The notes: generated by a model not told the origin, from the sequence alone. DNA of 64,000 bases from Procambarus clarkii (GCF_040958095.1 NC_091173.1:20325082-20389081), one strand, 5' to 3'; numbered from the stretch's first letter, positions 43,491-55,732 are shown. A program made the numbers and translations.

Positions 43491-43769
43491 ACCTCATGGT
43501 CAGCAATACACCTCTCCACTCTCACTCCCAACACACCAACTCTACAGAGTGAAGATACTGGCAAGAGAGGACCAGCAAGTACTCGTCAAAACCATCAATG
43601 ATTATGAAAACCACGAACCACCCCGTCACAGAACTATAGAGAACTCACTTTACCAGTTAGAACGATTTTGAACAAAACAATTCAGAAAGCCGCGAACAAC
43701 GTGCTTCACTTTCGCCACCCGGGACAAACATTAATCAATTACCGCATTAACAGTTCACGGCTACTCAGT

Positions 43770-44120
43770 TCCGCCCAGTACCCTCCACCACCACCCACGA
43801 CCACACAGTCACGCCCAGTACCCTCCACCACCACCCACGACCACACAGTCCCGCCCAGTACCCTCCACCACCACCCACGACCACACAGTCCCGCCCAGTA
43901 CCCTCCACCACCACCCACGACCACACAGTTCCGCCCAGTACCCTCCACCACCACCCACGACCACACAGTCCCGCCCAGTACCCTCCACCACCACCCACGA
44001 CCACACAGTCCCGCCCAGTACCCTCCACCACCACCCACGACCACACAGTTCCGCCCAGTACCCTCCACCACCACCCACGACCACACAGTCCCGCCCAGTA
44101 CCCTCCACCACCACCCACCA
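43770..44120. repeat. 40-bp minisatellite, about nine copies
   Basis: Unit ccctccaccaccacccacga plus ccacacagtcccgcccagta. Copies differ mainly at cagtCcc/Ttcc/Cac. Confidence 0.95.
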
Positions 44121-44215
44121 AACATTAACTCAAGTACATGGGGAGTGTTAACCCCCTTAAATCATTAATTAATATCGACTAGAGCGCGCTATTAATAAGC
44201 CCGGGAAGAGGTGTT

Positions 44216-44372
44216 ACACCAGCAGGGGTGTGGGTGTCGTCCCCACACCTCCCACACCAGCAGGGGTGTGGGTGTCGTCCCCACAGCAGCAGGGGTGTGG
44301 GTGTCGTCCCCACACCTCCCACACCAGCAGGGGTGTGGGTGTCGTCCCCACACCTCCCACACCAGCACCACT
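44216..44372. repeat. 38-bp minisatellite, four copies
   Basis: Unit accagcaggggtgtgggtgt plus cgtccccacacctcccac, with a shortened unit at 44282-44292. GTGTGGG and CCCCACAC can pair within each unit. Confidence 0.9.
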
Positions 44373-45150
44373 GCCTAGGACGTTCCTCTCCTGGTGTTTC
44401 TCCCTCTATCTTATTACACACTTCCTCAATGTTTGTTTTTAAATTGACATTTTGAGCAACATTCGGACTGTTGGGAACAGTTGGACGTTAACTTTACCAC
44501 CCCGAGTCCGTTAACTCCACCGTTGATGTACGATAATCAGGGGTTTCTGAATACGATTTTGCTCTGAGTTTGACAAACCACATGTGTTCGTTAGCTTCAC
44601 CGATTATGGAAGTATGATACACGCGCTATGCGGATACATACGTTGCGATATATGGATCGTATACACGCCGAGCTACGTGTATCCATACGTTGAATGCTAT
44701 GAATACATCCCCTAAGCTATGTGGATACCTGGGATCGCTGGATCTTTTTCAATCGTGTGTCGACATATATAAATAAGAATGGGTTTGGGTGTATGTGAAT
44801 GTGGGCCGCTGCCTTCTGTGTGTGTGGGATTACAAGCGTTCTGCGTTATCTGTTATCATGTTCTAACCCTGTTCATTCACCTGGGCACTGGGAGACTCGA
44901 ACCATCGACCCCTACGAGTCGGTGTTCGGTTTTTTATGTTCTAATTTGTATATTTCTTGTATAATGTACATTTTTATGTTCTAATGGTATGCCAACAAGC
45001 AATATTGATAATACTTACGGCAACTATACGCTCAAACGTTCAAAAATGAACTGTAGGGACGAACAAGATTATGTATAGTATGAATTAACCCAAACGGCAT
45101 TCAATACAAATGGAGATTAACTAAAGAGCCTAACTAAAACTATCCAAGCA
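44373..45150. other. No gene recognised
   Basis: A cluster of short repeated phrases (gctatgcggatac, gatacacgc, at 44620-44740) looks like a decayed tandem. A minus-strand B-box-like gggagactcgaacc (44889) hints at a SINE remnant. Confidence 0.35.
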
Positions 45151-45154
45151 GTAT

Positions 45155-45420
45155 ACGCTATCACAGACCTAAAATACGCTATCATAGGTCTAATATACGC
45201 TATCATAGGCCTAATATATGCTATCATAGGCCTAATATACGCTATAATAGGCCTAATATACGCTATCATAGGCCTAATATACGCTATCATAGGCCTAATA
45301 TACGCTATCATTGGCCTAATATATGCTATCATAGGCCTAATATACGCTATAATAGGCCTAATATATGCTATCATATGCCTCATATATGCTATCATATGCC
45401 TAAAAATACGCTATCATAGG
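45155..45420. repeat. 21-bp minisatellite (cctaatatacgctatcatagg)
   Basis: About twelve copies. The unit length is a multiple of three, so the minus strand reads a 7-residue repeat (MIAYIRP), which explains the apparent 92-codon frame. Confidence 0.95.
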
Positions 45421-46440
45421 CTACTATATTACAGTACATATAAGTGTAATACTAGACCTAGGAATGTTTAGTTTTTTCGTACGTTCGTATATGTACTATC
45501 GTTCTAGGAAGATGAGTTGCTTAAAAACCTATTTAATGCCTCGAAAAAAATATATGGTTAGGTTACGAATTTAATAGATAAATGGAACATTTCCCTTAAA
45601 TCATAACCTTGAAAATGCCCTTAGGTAATACCCCCTCCTTAATAAACCTAGAAATATTAATTACCAAGAATTCCAGAACAAACTCTACACTCCATAAAAT
45701 ATAATCTTCAGATAAACAAATTCTGTAAATCCGACACCTTAACCCCGGTAGAAACACGCAACAAATCCCAGGATTACTGAGGGGAGGATTATCCTGGTTC
45801 AGCGACCGGCTCCAGACAAATCCTGCAACAAATTTACGAGACGCGCGATTGATCATAACAGGATTTTCGGACATGTGAAGGAATAGTGAAGATTGTGTGT
45901 GTGGCGGGGGCGGCTTGTGGGCGGCTGACGGGCGTGTGTTTTCCCGCCATCCTCATACACCGTCGCATTTTGACGTATACTCTACCTAAGACCAAAAATT
46001 GTCGTACTAGAAAAATGGGAGCGGGTTACGAAATTGATAATAATATAGTAATTCTATTAGTATTTAAATCAATCCATAAATATATTGCGAGATAAATAAT
46101 AAATTAATTAAGGCGATAATGAATGCATAATAATAATAATGCCATACGTGGAGTTGTGATTTTCCATTTCTTTTACCCTGGACGCATGAAGGAGAAATAC
46201 CAGTTCCTTAACAGGCGTCACTATACTCTAAATAATATTCTCGGTTCTATCAAACCACAACTCGGCGTATTTATCATTATCAAATGAGAAAAAAAATGAC
46301 TTCAAACGTGAATGAGGTTGGAGGCTAGGCTGGAGGTGGACTGTGTCCGCGGCCTCAGTCACCCCAGACCGTGAGGTGGAGGTGCACTGCACTCTCTCCT
46401 CCGCCGAGTAATGGCTCGCTAAGCACGGCTCTCGGCCAAA
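45421..46440. other. No gene recognised
   Basis: Mostly AT-rich, GC-richer from 46310. No supportable exon. Confidence 0.4.
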
Positions 46441-46735
46441 ACAGTATTTCAATGCTGGGTGTTGTTAATTTAAGTGCCGTATGTGCCCCGGTGCGGGTGT
46501 AGCTCGACGCCTGACGGTGAAAACGATAAATAAGTTTGGTGGGAGACAGGCCGGCCGCCCTGAGGGCCGCCACTGGAGGAGGAGACACACCCGCTGACCC
46601 CAGGTAATATATATTACCTGTTCAAAGGACAGACACCCTTTGAACTCTGCAGGTAGCCGGAGGAAAGTCGTAGCCTATGGCAACGTGTTGCCGTGACGTG
46701 TGGCCAGTCGTCCACCACTAGCAGAGGTGAGTGGT
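46441..46735 (+). promoter_or_regulatory. Possible promoter/leader exon region with X-box and splice donor
   Basis: A GC-rich island is followed by a 20-bp palindrome CAGGTAATATATATTACCTG (46601-46620), an inverted repeat TTCAAAGG/CCTTTGAA (46621-46644), a GTAGCC-TAT-GGCAAC match to the RFX X-box consensus (46670-46684), and CAGAG followed by GTGAGT (46727), a good splice donor. The co-occurrence suggests a TATA-less promoter and first exon, but no transcript evidence exists. Confidence 0.25.
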
Positions 46736-46739
46736 GAGG

Positions 46740-47119
46740 AAAGTGAGTGTGTGTGATGAGTCCCTCACTCACCTCAGTGAGGAACTTAAGTGCACATTTA
46801 CCCCAGGGTCTCGGAGCCTATTGCCACCAACCTCTTAACTTGCTAACTTAACCCCTTCACCTAATAGGTCACATTGTTAAGGAGAAAACCGTTTACAAAT
46901 GTGAGGTATTAGTACAGATGAAAGCAGTGTATTATTGACACGTTCTCTGCGTCAGCCTCAATAGGTTATGCGGCTTGTCTCAGTTTGTACGTTACTGATT
47001 AGCAAAAGTTAAATTTTGTACGGAGTGGCTAATGGAATGACCGTGGTGTGTGTGGCCCGCGGGGTCTGGACCTGCCGCTCATCATGTACATTCCGTTCTT
47101 CATCAGTCACTTTACCATG
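46740..47119. other. No gene recognised
   Basis: Unassigned DNA, possibly intronic if the preceding donor is real. Confidence 0.3.
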
Positions 47120-47175
47120 ACTGATGAAGATTATGCCACCCAAGAGGTGGCACGGGCACGAATAGCCCGTAATTT
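47120..47175 (-). repeat. Retroelement tail with CGGGC hairpin, inverted
   Basis: gaagattatgccacccaaga then cgggcacgaatagcccg (47153-47169): the inverted form of the tails at 40.18 and 52.30 kb. Confidence 0.55.
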
Positions 47176-47403
47176 TCCGATGGGTGTAGTGTTATATATA
47201 TTGCTTGTTGGTCTTCAGTACTGGAGTGTGTGGTGAGGTGTGGGGGGTTACTACGTGTGTTCTCACCTAGATGTGACGACAAGGACGCTATCATCTTATA
47301 ACACCCCCCCCCCTCCACCCTGCTTTACATTCTGAGATTAATGGTAGGTAAGATTAATGTCATAGGTAAGCTATTAGGAACTGAGCAGTAATAGTCAATC
47401 CAA

Positions 47404-47570
47404 CAGTCTCCGTGGTGTAGTGGTAAGACACTCGCCTGGCGCTCCGCGAGCACTTTGTCATGGGTTCGTATCCTGGCCGGGGGAGGATTTACAGGGACCT
47501 GCCCGAAACGCACCGCGTACTAGTTGCTGTACAAGAATGTAACAACTCTTGTATATATCTCAACAGATAA
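47404..47570 (+). mobile_element. tRNA-derived SINE
   Basis: An A-box-like tggtgtagtggtaagacac and a B-box-like gggttcgtatcctgg stand in tRNA spacing; the body is gccgggggaggatttacag. The related inverted copy at 61.85-62.05 kb shares the tcctcccccggccaggata block. Confidence 0.7.
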
Positions 47571-47581
47571 ACAACACTAAG

Positions 47582-47609
47582 GTACAGGTGGTACCTTCAC
47601 CACCTGTAC
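47582..47609. repeat. Hairpin with 10-bp arms
   Basis: GTACAGGTGG and CCACCTGTAC around an 8-base loop, just after the SINE tail. Confidence 0.85.
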
Positions 47610-48735
47610 TTCTTAACTATATACTCTTAGTACTTATGTACAACACGGATAACACCGCAGGTGTCACTTTCACACACGACACTCCAAAAAAATTTCTGCA
47701 ATCTTCTATCCCGGCGAGTCCACTTCTATCTTCTATCATACAACACTCAAGGTATCTTTCCAGAGCCATTCTTCTCTGGAACTCACGACAGCGAGTCCAC
47801 CTTCCTCATTAAATCACGGGCCAGTACTCCACAGTATCGCCACAGTGTCAAAACACCACTTCGTCTCTCCAGCAACACGCTGGCTGGCTTCCCCTAAAGG
47901 CTTCACCTATAACAAGCCTTTACTTAAAGGACAGACGGACGGTAATTTGATCTAAAACCACAACTGGGCCATCCCGGAACACGTCGGTCCAATCACCAAT
48001 ACTTCACTGGTTATCACAGAGAATTCAGTAATTCAGTCTCCACTGACTCGGCCCACTTGCTCCCATTAGAACAAATCTTGCAGCCAGGACTGCCCTGGGT
48101 GAACTGACTCTTGTCGACCAAGAGTCGATCAGGTATTTTCACATCAGGTATAACTTCTGAGAAGTAAAAATTGTATAGTAAGAAGGAAACTACACAGGTA
48201 TCAGTAAGGTTACTGCCTTCAACCGGGGAACAGAAAACTAGGGTCGGGTGCGCTCAACAGATGGCTCTGACATCGTCACACATACCCAATCAAGTGAACA
48301 TATTTTCCAGTCTCCCCTAAATTCTGCCTGACATCAGAACGCAATAACACAAGCCATACCAGATGCGTTCGAGCATACACAACAAAAGCTGGAGGAAAAA
48401 TATTTTAATTTAAAAAGTAAAATTTTAATTTTGAAGGCCCAAAATTTAAAAATTCCATATGTGTCTTTTATGGGAGGGTGGTGGCGGAATAATTGCATTT
48501 CCTGCGGGTAAATTTGATTTGAAGATGATGAAAGGTTATGGCAGTTCGGGGCCGCCTCCGTCTTAAGGATATACATTGTGAATAATGGTGGCGATAGTAT
48601 GAACACATTGTTAAAATAATGTAAATATTCACTACTAAAACTAATAAATAATAAGTACTAATAATAATAGTAATATAAAATAAAAAAAACATTAAATACA
48701 AGCGCGCGCACGTACACACACACACACACAAGGGG
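47610..48735. other. No gene recognised
   Basis: Open frames of 78-90 codons occur on both strands without recognisable motifs. A short cataccagatgcgttcgag phrase (48355) recalls the 260-bp unit but does not extend. Confidence 0.35.
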
Positions 48736-49069
48736 GGGACATGATCACAACCTACAAAATCCTCAGGGGAATCGACCGGGTAAACAAGGATGAACTATTC
48801 AACACTGGAGGGACGCGAACAAGGGGACACAGGTGGAAGCTGAGTACCCAAATGAGCCACAGAGACATTAGAAAGAACTTTTTCAGTGTCAGAGTAGTTA
48901 ACGGATGGAATGCACTAGAAAGTGATGTGGTGGAGGCTGACTCCATACACAGTTTCAAGTGTAGATATGATAGAGCCCAGTAGGCTCAGGAATCTGTACA
49001 CCAGTTGATTGACGGTTGGGAGGCGGGACCAAAGAGCCAGAGCTCAACCCCCGCAAGCACAATTAGGTG

Positions 49070-49070
<1 letters not shown>
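48736..49070 (+). pseudogene. 5'-truncated LINE copy with intact C-terminal frame
   Basis: From ATG 48741 the frame reads MITTYKILRGIDRVNKDE, RGHRWKLSTQMSHRDIRKN and VVNGWNALESDVVEADS to a CRYDRAQ end at 48983, with no break. This is the C-terminal 80 residues of ORF2, so it is a young copy, followed by the 3' tail and (AC)n. It cannot encode an enzyme. Confidence 0.9.

Positions 49071-49073
<3 letters not shown>

Positions 49074-49163
<90 letters not shown>
49074..49163. repeat. (AC)n microsatellite at LINE 3' end
   Basis: About 90 bp of AC continuing from the tail's gtgagtac. Confidence 0.97.
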
Positions 49164-49164
<1 letters not shown>

Positions 49165-49189
49165 TCAGATTACATTTGCGTCATTCCAA

Positions 49190-50000
49190 TTTCGAGAAAA
49201 ATGAAAAATAAAAGTGTAAAAAGAGGGGAAGGAGAAGGCGGGAAGGAAGAATAGGTGAAGGAAATAAATGCAGTACAAGAGAAGAAAACAAAAAAGCTGT
49301 AAGAACGGAGGAGGAAGATAAGATAGAGGTGAGAGACTGTGAGGTGCCTGAGCACTGGGAGAAAGAGGGGAAATGAAGATAAAGGAGGAATAAGAGATGA
49401 AGGAGGAATAAGAGATGAAGGAGGAATAAGAGATAAAGATAGAGAAAAAGAAGATGAATATAACAATGCAGACGAAGAGTCACAATAACGGTTCTGAAGA
49501 TATGATAACCAAACCACCTTCATCTTCTAATGTGTGGTTTGGTCATCATGAATATGATAAAGATGAAGAAGATGAAGAAGGTGGAAGAGATGGAGGAGAG
49601 AGAGGGAGAGAGAGGCCCAGAAGAAGGAGGAAACAGGGAGATGGAGGAAGAGAACCACGCTACCCAGTTAATCTAATTTTCTGCTCCAGTAATCCCACGG
49701 GAGGTAGAGAGGAGGAGGAGGGAGGCGCCACAAGGATAAAACTCATAATAAAGAAGTCGATTAAAAAGAAGAAGAAGGAGGAGGAGGAGGAAAGAATTTA
49801 CTGCGAAATGTAATAGAATATAAATAATGTCATGAACGCAATAAAGAAAGAAAATGAGAGATAATAAATTGAAAGAAGCAAAGTTATACACACTGCAGGA
49901 GAAAGTTATTTACACTGTAGGAGGAGGAAATGAAGACAAGAGCCAGAATATAAGAAAGCAGAAGCAAAGACGAAACCAAAATAAATGAAAAATATAAAAT
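49190..50000. other. Purine-rich tract
   Basis: The plus strand is dominated by A and G (gaggaag, gaagatgaag phrases), with a gagatgaaggaggaataa unit repeated three times at 49383-49438. Open frames here are compositional. Confidence 0.7.
49469..49547 (+). mobile_element. Hairpin-SINE copy lacking most of the hairpin
   Basis: Starts cagacgaagagtcacaataa, continues gttctgaagatatgat and accaaaccacc, then jumps to cttctaatgtgtggtttggt. The head and outermost arm bases of the family are kept, but the inner ~110 bp of hairpin is gone. Flanking atgaatataacaatg and atgaatatgataaag (49454, 49548) look like a decayed target-site duplication. Confidence 0.6.
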
Positions 50001-50031
50001 TATGTCAAAATGTGTGTTGTGTGTGTGTGAG

Positions 50032-50112
<81 letters not shown>
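50032..50112. repeat. (CA)n microsatellite
   Basis: About 80 bp of CA, preceded by a gtgtgtgtgtgag segment that makes a small inverted pair. Confidence 0.97.
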
Positions 50113-50113
<1 letters not shown>

Positions 50114-50574
50114 AAGTCAATTCAGCCTCCACGCATCAATTATTGGTTATTGGAACATTCCCCTAAAATTCCTTCCCAGTCCAAAATTTCAGGAGCGGAT
50201 AAAATTCGTTCTGATTCCCAGGTTATTTGTGTGAAAAAAATTAGATCGTTTCCGCGAGTTGAATTGAAAAGGCGAGGGAGAGAAGGGAGGGATGGTGGGG
50301 GGGGGGGGTTGTGATATAGGGGAGAGGGGGTGGTGATATTGGGGGAAGGAGCTTTGATATAGAAGGATGGGTTTTTATGATGAAGGGATGATGTATTGTA
50401 GAGAGTAAGAGGTCCTAAATGTAAGGTGACGGGTGATAATTGGACGAGAATGCTTGGTAGGAAGTGCTTTGGCTATGTTTAATCTTCCGTTACTGTTTCT
50501 ATCAGAGGTGGCATCACTTCTCCACACAGAGAGACCATCTCCTGAGACATCCTGATCAGCAATACTAAAATCGG
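50113..50574. other. No gene recognised; G-rich segment
   Basis: A G-run and gggggaagg phrases at 50275-50350; nothing else supportable. Confidence 0.4.
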
Positions 50575-50630
50575 GCCTTACATACTAGGCCAAGTTGTTC
50601 TGTTCTGCCTATTGGGCACGATATATATAA
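50575..50630. mobile_element. Diverged MITE terminus
   Basis: gggccttacatactaggcc and ctattgggcacgatatat align with the TIR of the MITE at 41.42-41.81 kb, again beside (TA)n. Confidence 0.5.
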
Positions 50631-50661
50631 ATATATATATATATATATACACGATATATAT

Positions 50662-50875
<214 letters not shown>

Positions 50876-50929
50876 TTTGTTAAACTGTGTAAAACGGGGT
50901 TGTTAAAATGGGTTTAAGGTAGTAGTTTG

Positions 50930-51040
50930 TTGAGGGTGATGGTGGTGGTTGTGAGGGAGGGTGGTGGTGGTGGTTGTGAGGGAGGGTGGTGGTGGTGGTT
51001 GTGAGGGAGGGTGGTGGTGGTGGTGGTTGTGAGGGCTGGT
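50930..51040. repeat. 27-bp minisatellite (ggtggtggtggttgtgaggga)
   Basis: Four units with a variable number of ggt triplets. Confidence 0.85.
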
Positions 51041-51385
51041 AAGTGTGAGAGCACAGTACACAGCACAGGTGACATGAACGCCCAGTATCACAGCACACAC
51101 CACAGTAATGGAGAAGACAGCACAAGACACACTATAACCCCAAACGATTACACAACACAACACCACAACACGTGACTGTACATGAGAATACAACTGAGGA
51201 CACCACATCACAGGAGAGCACACCACAGGAGAGCACAGCACAGGAGAGCACAGCACAGGAGAGCACAGCACAGGAGAGCACAGCACAGCACAAGAGAACA
51301 CAGCATGGAACAAGAACTTTAACTTGGCAGTGTGCCCAGGTTGATGCCAGATACCGCCAGCTGGACTAACCCGCCCAACTTCATT
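51041..51385. other. CA-rich DNA with a 15-bp minisatellite
   Basis: Six or more units of aggagagcacagcac at 51210-51300; no gene. Confidence 0.7.
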
Positions 51386-51394
51386 CATGGAAAC

Positions 51395-51969
<575 letters not shown>

Positions 51970-52037
51970 CCTCCTCATATCTCTACAAACAAGATAATCG
52001 CAGATAAGAGCCTGCACCTTTCTAAAGTAGACAGTAG

Positions 52038-52065
52038 ACACACACACACACACACACACAGAAAG

Positions 52066-52117
<52 letters not shown>
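52038..52117. repeat. (CA)n and (GA)n microsatellites
   Basis: About 22 bp of CA, a short spacer, then about 48 bp of GA. The GA run can pair with the preceding (CT)n. Confidence 0.95.
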
Positions 52118-52118
<1 letters not shown>

Positions 52119-52294
52119 AGCATCGTGTCCCAATTCTATTGTGCCGTTGAGGCATGAAAGCTCCCCCCCCCCCTCACCTCACCCTACACAAACACGCCAC
52201 TGAGAAAAAAACCCAGCCGGGCCTGATAGAAAAGTCCCCCCTGGGTCCTAAAGCAAGTCTCACGACCAAAGATCACATTAACTCCTCAAAATAT

Positions 52295-52350
52295 CAACCA
52301 CTTACGGGCTTTTCATGCCCGTGCCACCTCTTGCATTGCTTAATCTTCAT
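52295..52350 (+). repeat. Retroelement tail with CGGGC hairpin
   Basis: cgggcttttcatgcccg (52305-52321) followed by tgccacctcttgcat, as at 40.18 kb. Confidence 0.55.
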
Positions 52351-52563
52351 CAATCAAGCCATCTAAAGGAGGCGGCCGAAGATCTGAGCGGACCTCCGAC
52401 AATGATCGACATTCGACAACAAAGGAACGGAAGATTGAATATTGTATATTGAATATTAATATTGAAGAAAGGATCAGTAGTGGAACCAGTAAACTAGAGA
52501 CTAGTGTCGCTTGCATGCGTTCCATGCAGAGTACGGGTACACTAGTGGCACTAGAGGCAAGTG

Positions 52564-52750
52564 CAGGCGATGAGTCACAATAACGTGGCTAAAGTATGAT
52601 GACCAGACCACACACTAGAATGTGAAGGGACGACGACGTTTCGGTCCGTCCTGGACCATTCTCAGGTCATTCTCACAATCGACTTGAGAATGGTCCAGGA
52701 CGGACCGAAACGTCGTCGTCCCTTCACATTCTAGTGTGTGGTCTGGTCAA
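52564..52750 (+). mobile_element. Hairpin SINE-like element, full length, 15-bp TSD
   Basis: Flanked by perfect direct repeats CACTAGAGGCAAGTG (52549-52563 and 52751-52765). The element begins caggcgatgagtcacaataa, has a 36-bp unpaired head, then two near-perfect 68-bp inverted arms (52600-52668 and 52681-52749) around a 12-base loop. A 15-bp TSD and lack of true terminal inverted repeats favour target-primed retroposition over a DNA transposon. No clear Pol III boxes and no coding capacity. Confidence 0.88.
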
Positions 52751-52765
52751 CACTAGAGGCAAGTG

Positions 52766-53085
52766 ATTCATCAGTAAAGTTTATGACCTAGAGAGGGGGT
52801 ATAAGAACGCTGGGGATTCATCAAGTGGCTGCCAACCTTACATCTAAGACTTCCGAGACGGCAAGTCCTGCTTTAGCCAACCTGCTAGAGTTGTGTCTCT
52901 AGGCCGCGGTGATGATGAAGAAAAGTATAGGCAGATTATTGTCTTGTACCAACGGAACTGTTCTACGTAAAACGCTATATCAACTAGAGAAACAAGCATG
53001 GGTAGCTGAGAGAGCACAGAGAATACCTTTCTGATAGGAAACAGAGACTTACCGTGAAATTAGAAATAACCGAGTTTCATCACTT
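52766..53085. other. No gene recognised
   Basis: Unassigned; possibly the decayed upstream part of the LINE remnant that follows. Confidence 0.35.
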
Positions 53086-53089
53086 CTTG

Positions 53090-53490
53090 AGGCGTTCATG
53101 AGCATTTTTGTGGATGCAGAATTAATGAGTCATAGCCCAAAAGGATGGTAAAAGATGCAGGACGACCTGAATAATCTATAGGAATAGTCAGAGAAATGGC
53201 TGCTAGACATAATCCCAGATAAATGCAAGCCAATGAGAACTGGGGACCAAGAAAACCATTCGAACAGCATGAAATAAAATGGAACCAACTCCCTGATACA
53301 GCAAAAGAGAGAGACCTTAAATAAATAAAATATATTAGATAAAACTGTCAAGACTCAATTAATACTCAATCATAAATATAAATATGATCAGAAAAAAGGT
53401 GAAAGCCGTCACTGCATTAAATCAGTAATGTTCGAAAGGCGAGGCTTAAGAGCTGAGGCTCGACCCTGGAAGCATATGTAGAAGAGTATC
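53090..53490 (+). pseudogene. Decayed LINE RT and tail
   Basis: The plus strand reads FVDAELMSHS (degraded YADD box), KMQDDLNNL, then SEKWLLDIIPDKCKPM, matching KLQDDLDKLNEW and KWLLKFNPSKCKVM at 25.1 kb. A diverged tail (gaaaggcgaggcttaagagc) follows. Multiple stops. Confidence 0.7.
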
Positions 53491-54540
53491 CTATAGAGAG
53501 GAACGAAGGCACGTATATAATCACCAGAGCGGTAGTTAATCGTGGGTCGTCAGTTCCGTAGAGTTATCATCGTTACATCACACCCGCTGTTACTCTCCCC
53601 ACGCATCGCCCCCTTCACCTGTCCTCTCGCGCAATGAACTACCGTTCTCATGCTATCAACCCCGACGTTAAAACTGCGGCGGATTAATGAAATTAAACAC
53701 AACGTATAGTGTACGCTTCCTGTATTATACTGATGTTGCGGGGCTTAAGAACTAGGAAATTATTCGACCATCTTCCTCTTCTGTTGGTTTTCAACAGTAA
53801 CTTAAATGATAATAACAGTTGTAATAACTGCATCAGTGACGCACACACACACACACACACCACGTTCCCCCATTTCTTCCTTGAGAATGCATGTATGCAA
53901 ATCAAGCAGTGTCCAGGGGGAAGGGGGAAGGGGGGATGGAGATGAGGGAACCCGCTCATAAATCTTGTTTTATGGTCCCATCAAATCTCTTATTATTCAG
54001 GGGCTCGACTTGCCTCTCCACCCCGTCTCCAGACTCGCCAGGAGAGATGGTTAAAGTCGCAGCCAGTCTCCTCCTCCTTATGCTCTGTAATCCTTAATCT
54101 GATCCTTTACACTGTTGTGCCTTCTACTGCTTGTTCCCTTCCTGGGAAGGTTTGAACCTGGACCTCTGAGAATTTCTGTGTGTTGGTTTGTGGTGGTCTT
54201 CAGTGGTGGCCAGAGAATTCTTTAACCTTAAAATTTACTTTTAACCTCAAAATTTAACCTAAATTTTAACCTTGCCGTTATTGGTTGCTACCTTAGAGGA
54301 CCTCTGAGCTTTAACCCATCAACTTAGAGCGGTTTTAGACTTTATAGAACCTGCAAACTTGGGCTCGATACAGCCGCGGTCTGAGACCATCTTGCAGCCA
54401 ACGTCAGCGTGGAGCACCATTCATCACCATGAAACAGTGAAGCGCGCACCGTAACAGTGCCTTTAAAACCTTTTGATATCACTATCCTTTTATATAGTGA
54501 TATTATAGGGATATTTTGATATCCTGTAGATATTGTAGGA
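53491..54540. other. No gene recognised
   Basis: Contains a short (CA)n at 53841-53859, a G-rich patch near 53915-53945 and decayed ttaaccttaaaattt repeats (54220-54275). No exon supported. Confidence 0.4.
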
Positions 54541-54544
54541 TACA

Positions 54545-54720
54545 CTGTTCACCTAGCAGTAAATAGGTACCTGGGAGTTAGACAGCTAATACGGGCTGCT
54601 TCCTGGGGATGTGTAGTAGATATATGAGTACAAAGTTGATTGATTAGAAAGGCGGGGTCCAAGAGCTAATAGCTCGATTCTGCAAGACGAACAAATAGTA
54701 AATACATACAAACACACACA
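54545..54720 (+). mobile_element. Truncated SINE body and retroelement tail
   Basis: acctagcagtaaataggtac and gggctgcttcctgggg match the body of the tRNA-Thr-like SINE at 28.1 kb, without the tRNA head. The ggcggggtccaagagctaat tail matches 27.89 kb. Confidence 0.7.
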
Positions 54721-55050
54721 TAACATGAAAGTCAAGAGATATAATAACGCACAAGGCACCAAAAAATGATGACTTTCGAACACTTACACAAATATGTAAG
54801 TAACATCACACATGAGAATAGGTCAGAGTAAATAAATTAACAAGAACAACATATCTGAAATACAGCCGAACAAAATAATACAAACAAAAATACAAAAATA
54901 GATTTCACCTTTTTTTTCAGGAAATGTTGACTACACATGCAACGGGAATTTAATTGCAAATCTAACAAGAAATTTTTACTTTTTTAAGATCGAAAATAAC
55001 TTGTTGTTAAAGTTCAAATGTTGCTGTCATGAGATTGTTCTGATCTTCAC
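54721..55050. other. No gene recognised; AT-rich
   Basis: Nothing supportable. Confidence 0.4.
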
Positions 55051-55054
55051 ACTC

Positions 55055-55732
55055 CCAGTGTACCGTCACGCTCATAGTGTACCGTCACACTCATGGTGTA
55101 CCGTCACACTCACAGTGTACCATAACACTTATGATGTACCCTCACACTATCACAGTGTAGGACACTTATGGTGTACCCTCACACTATCACAGTGTACCGT
55201 GACACTTATGGTGTACCCTCACACTATCACAGTGTACCGTGACACTTATGGTGTACCCTCACACTATCACAGTGTACCGTGACACTTATGGTGTACCCTC
55301 ACACTATCACAGTGTACCGTCACACTATCACAGTGTACCGTCACACTATCACAGTGTACCGTCACACTATCACAGTGTACCGTCACACTATCACAGTGTA
55401 CCCTCACACTATCACAGTGTACCCTCACACTATCACAGTGTACCGTCACACTATCACAGTGTACCGTCACACTATCACAGTGTACCGTCACACTATCACA
55501 GTGTACCGTCACACTATCACAGTGTACCGTCACACTATCACAGTGTACCGTCACACTATCACAGTGTACCGTCACACTATCACAGTGTACCGTCACACTA
55601 TCACAGTGTACCGTCACACTATCACAGTGTACCGTCACACTATCACAGTGTACCGTCACACTATCACAGTGTACCGTCACACTATCACAGTGTACCCTCA
55701 CACATAGTGTACCGTCACACTAAGCGGTCACA
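55055..55732. repeat. 21-bp minisatellite (tatcacagtgtaccgtcacac)
   Basis: About 30 copies. Diverged units and a longer unit containing cttatggtgtaccctc occur on the left (55055-55290); a homogeneous array follows on the right. Because 21 is a multiple of three, frames read 7-residue repeats such as HYHSVPS; no gene is implied. Each unit contains CAGTGTAC/gtcacac pairing potential. Confidence 0.96.

Noticed and set aside
43739-44168. Pro/Thr- and Gly/Trp-rich frames of 100-166 codons
   Set aside because: Produced by the 40-bp minisatellite in several phases on both strands.
45117-45395. A 92-codon protein with MIAYIRP repeats
   Set aside because: A 21-bp minisatellite artefact with no flanking gene structure.
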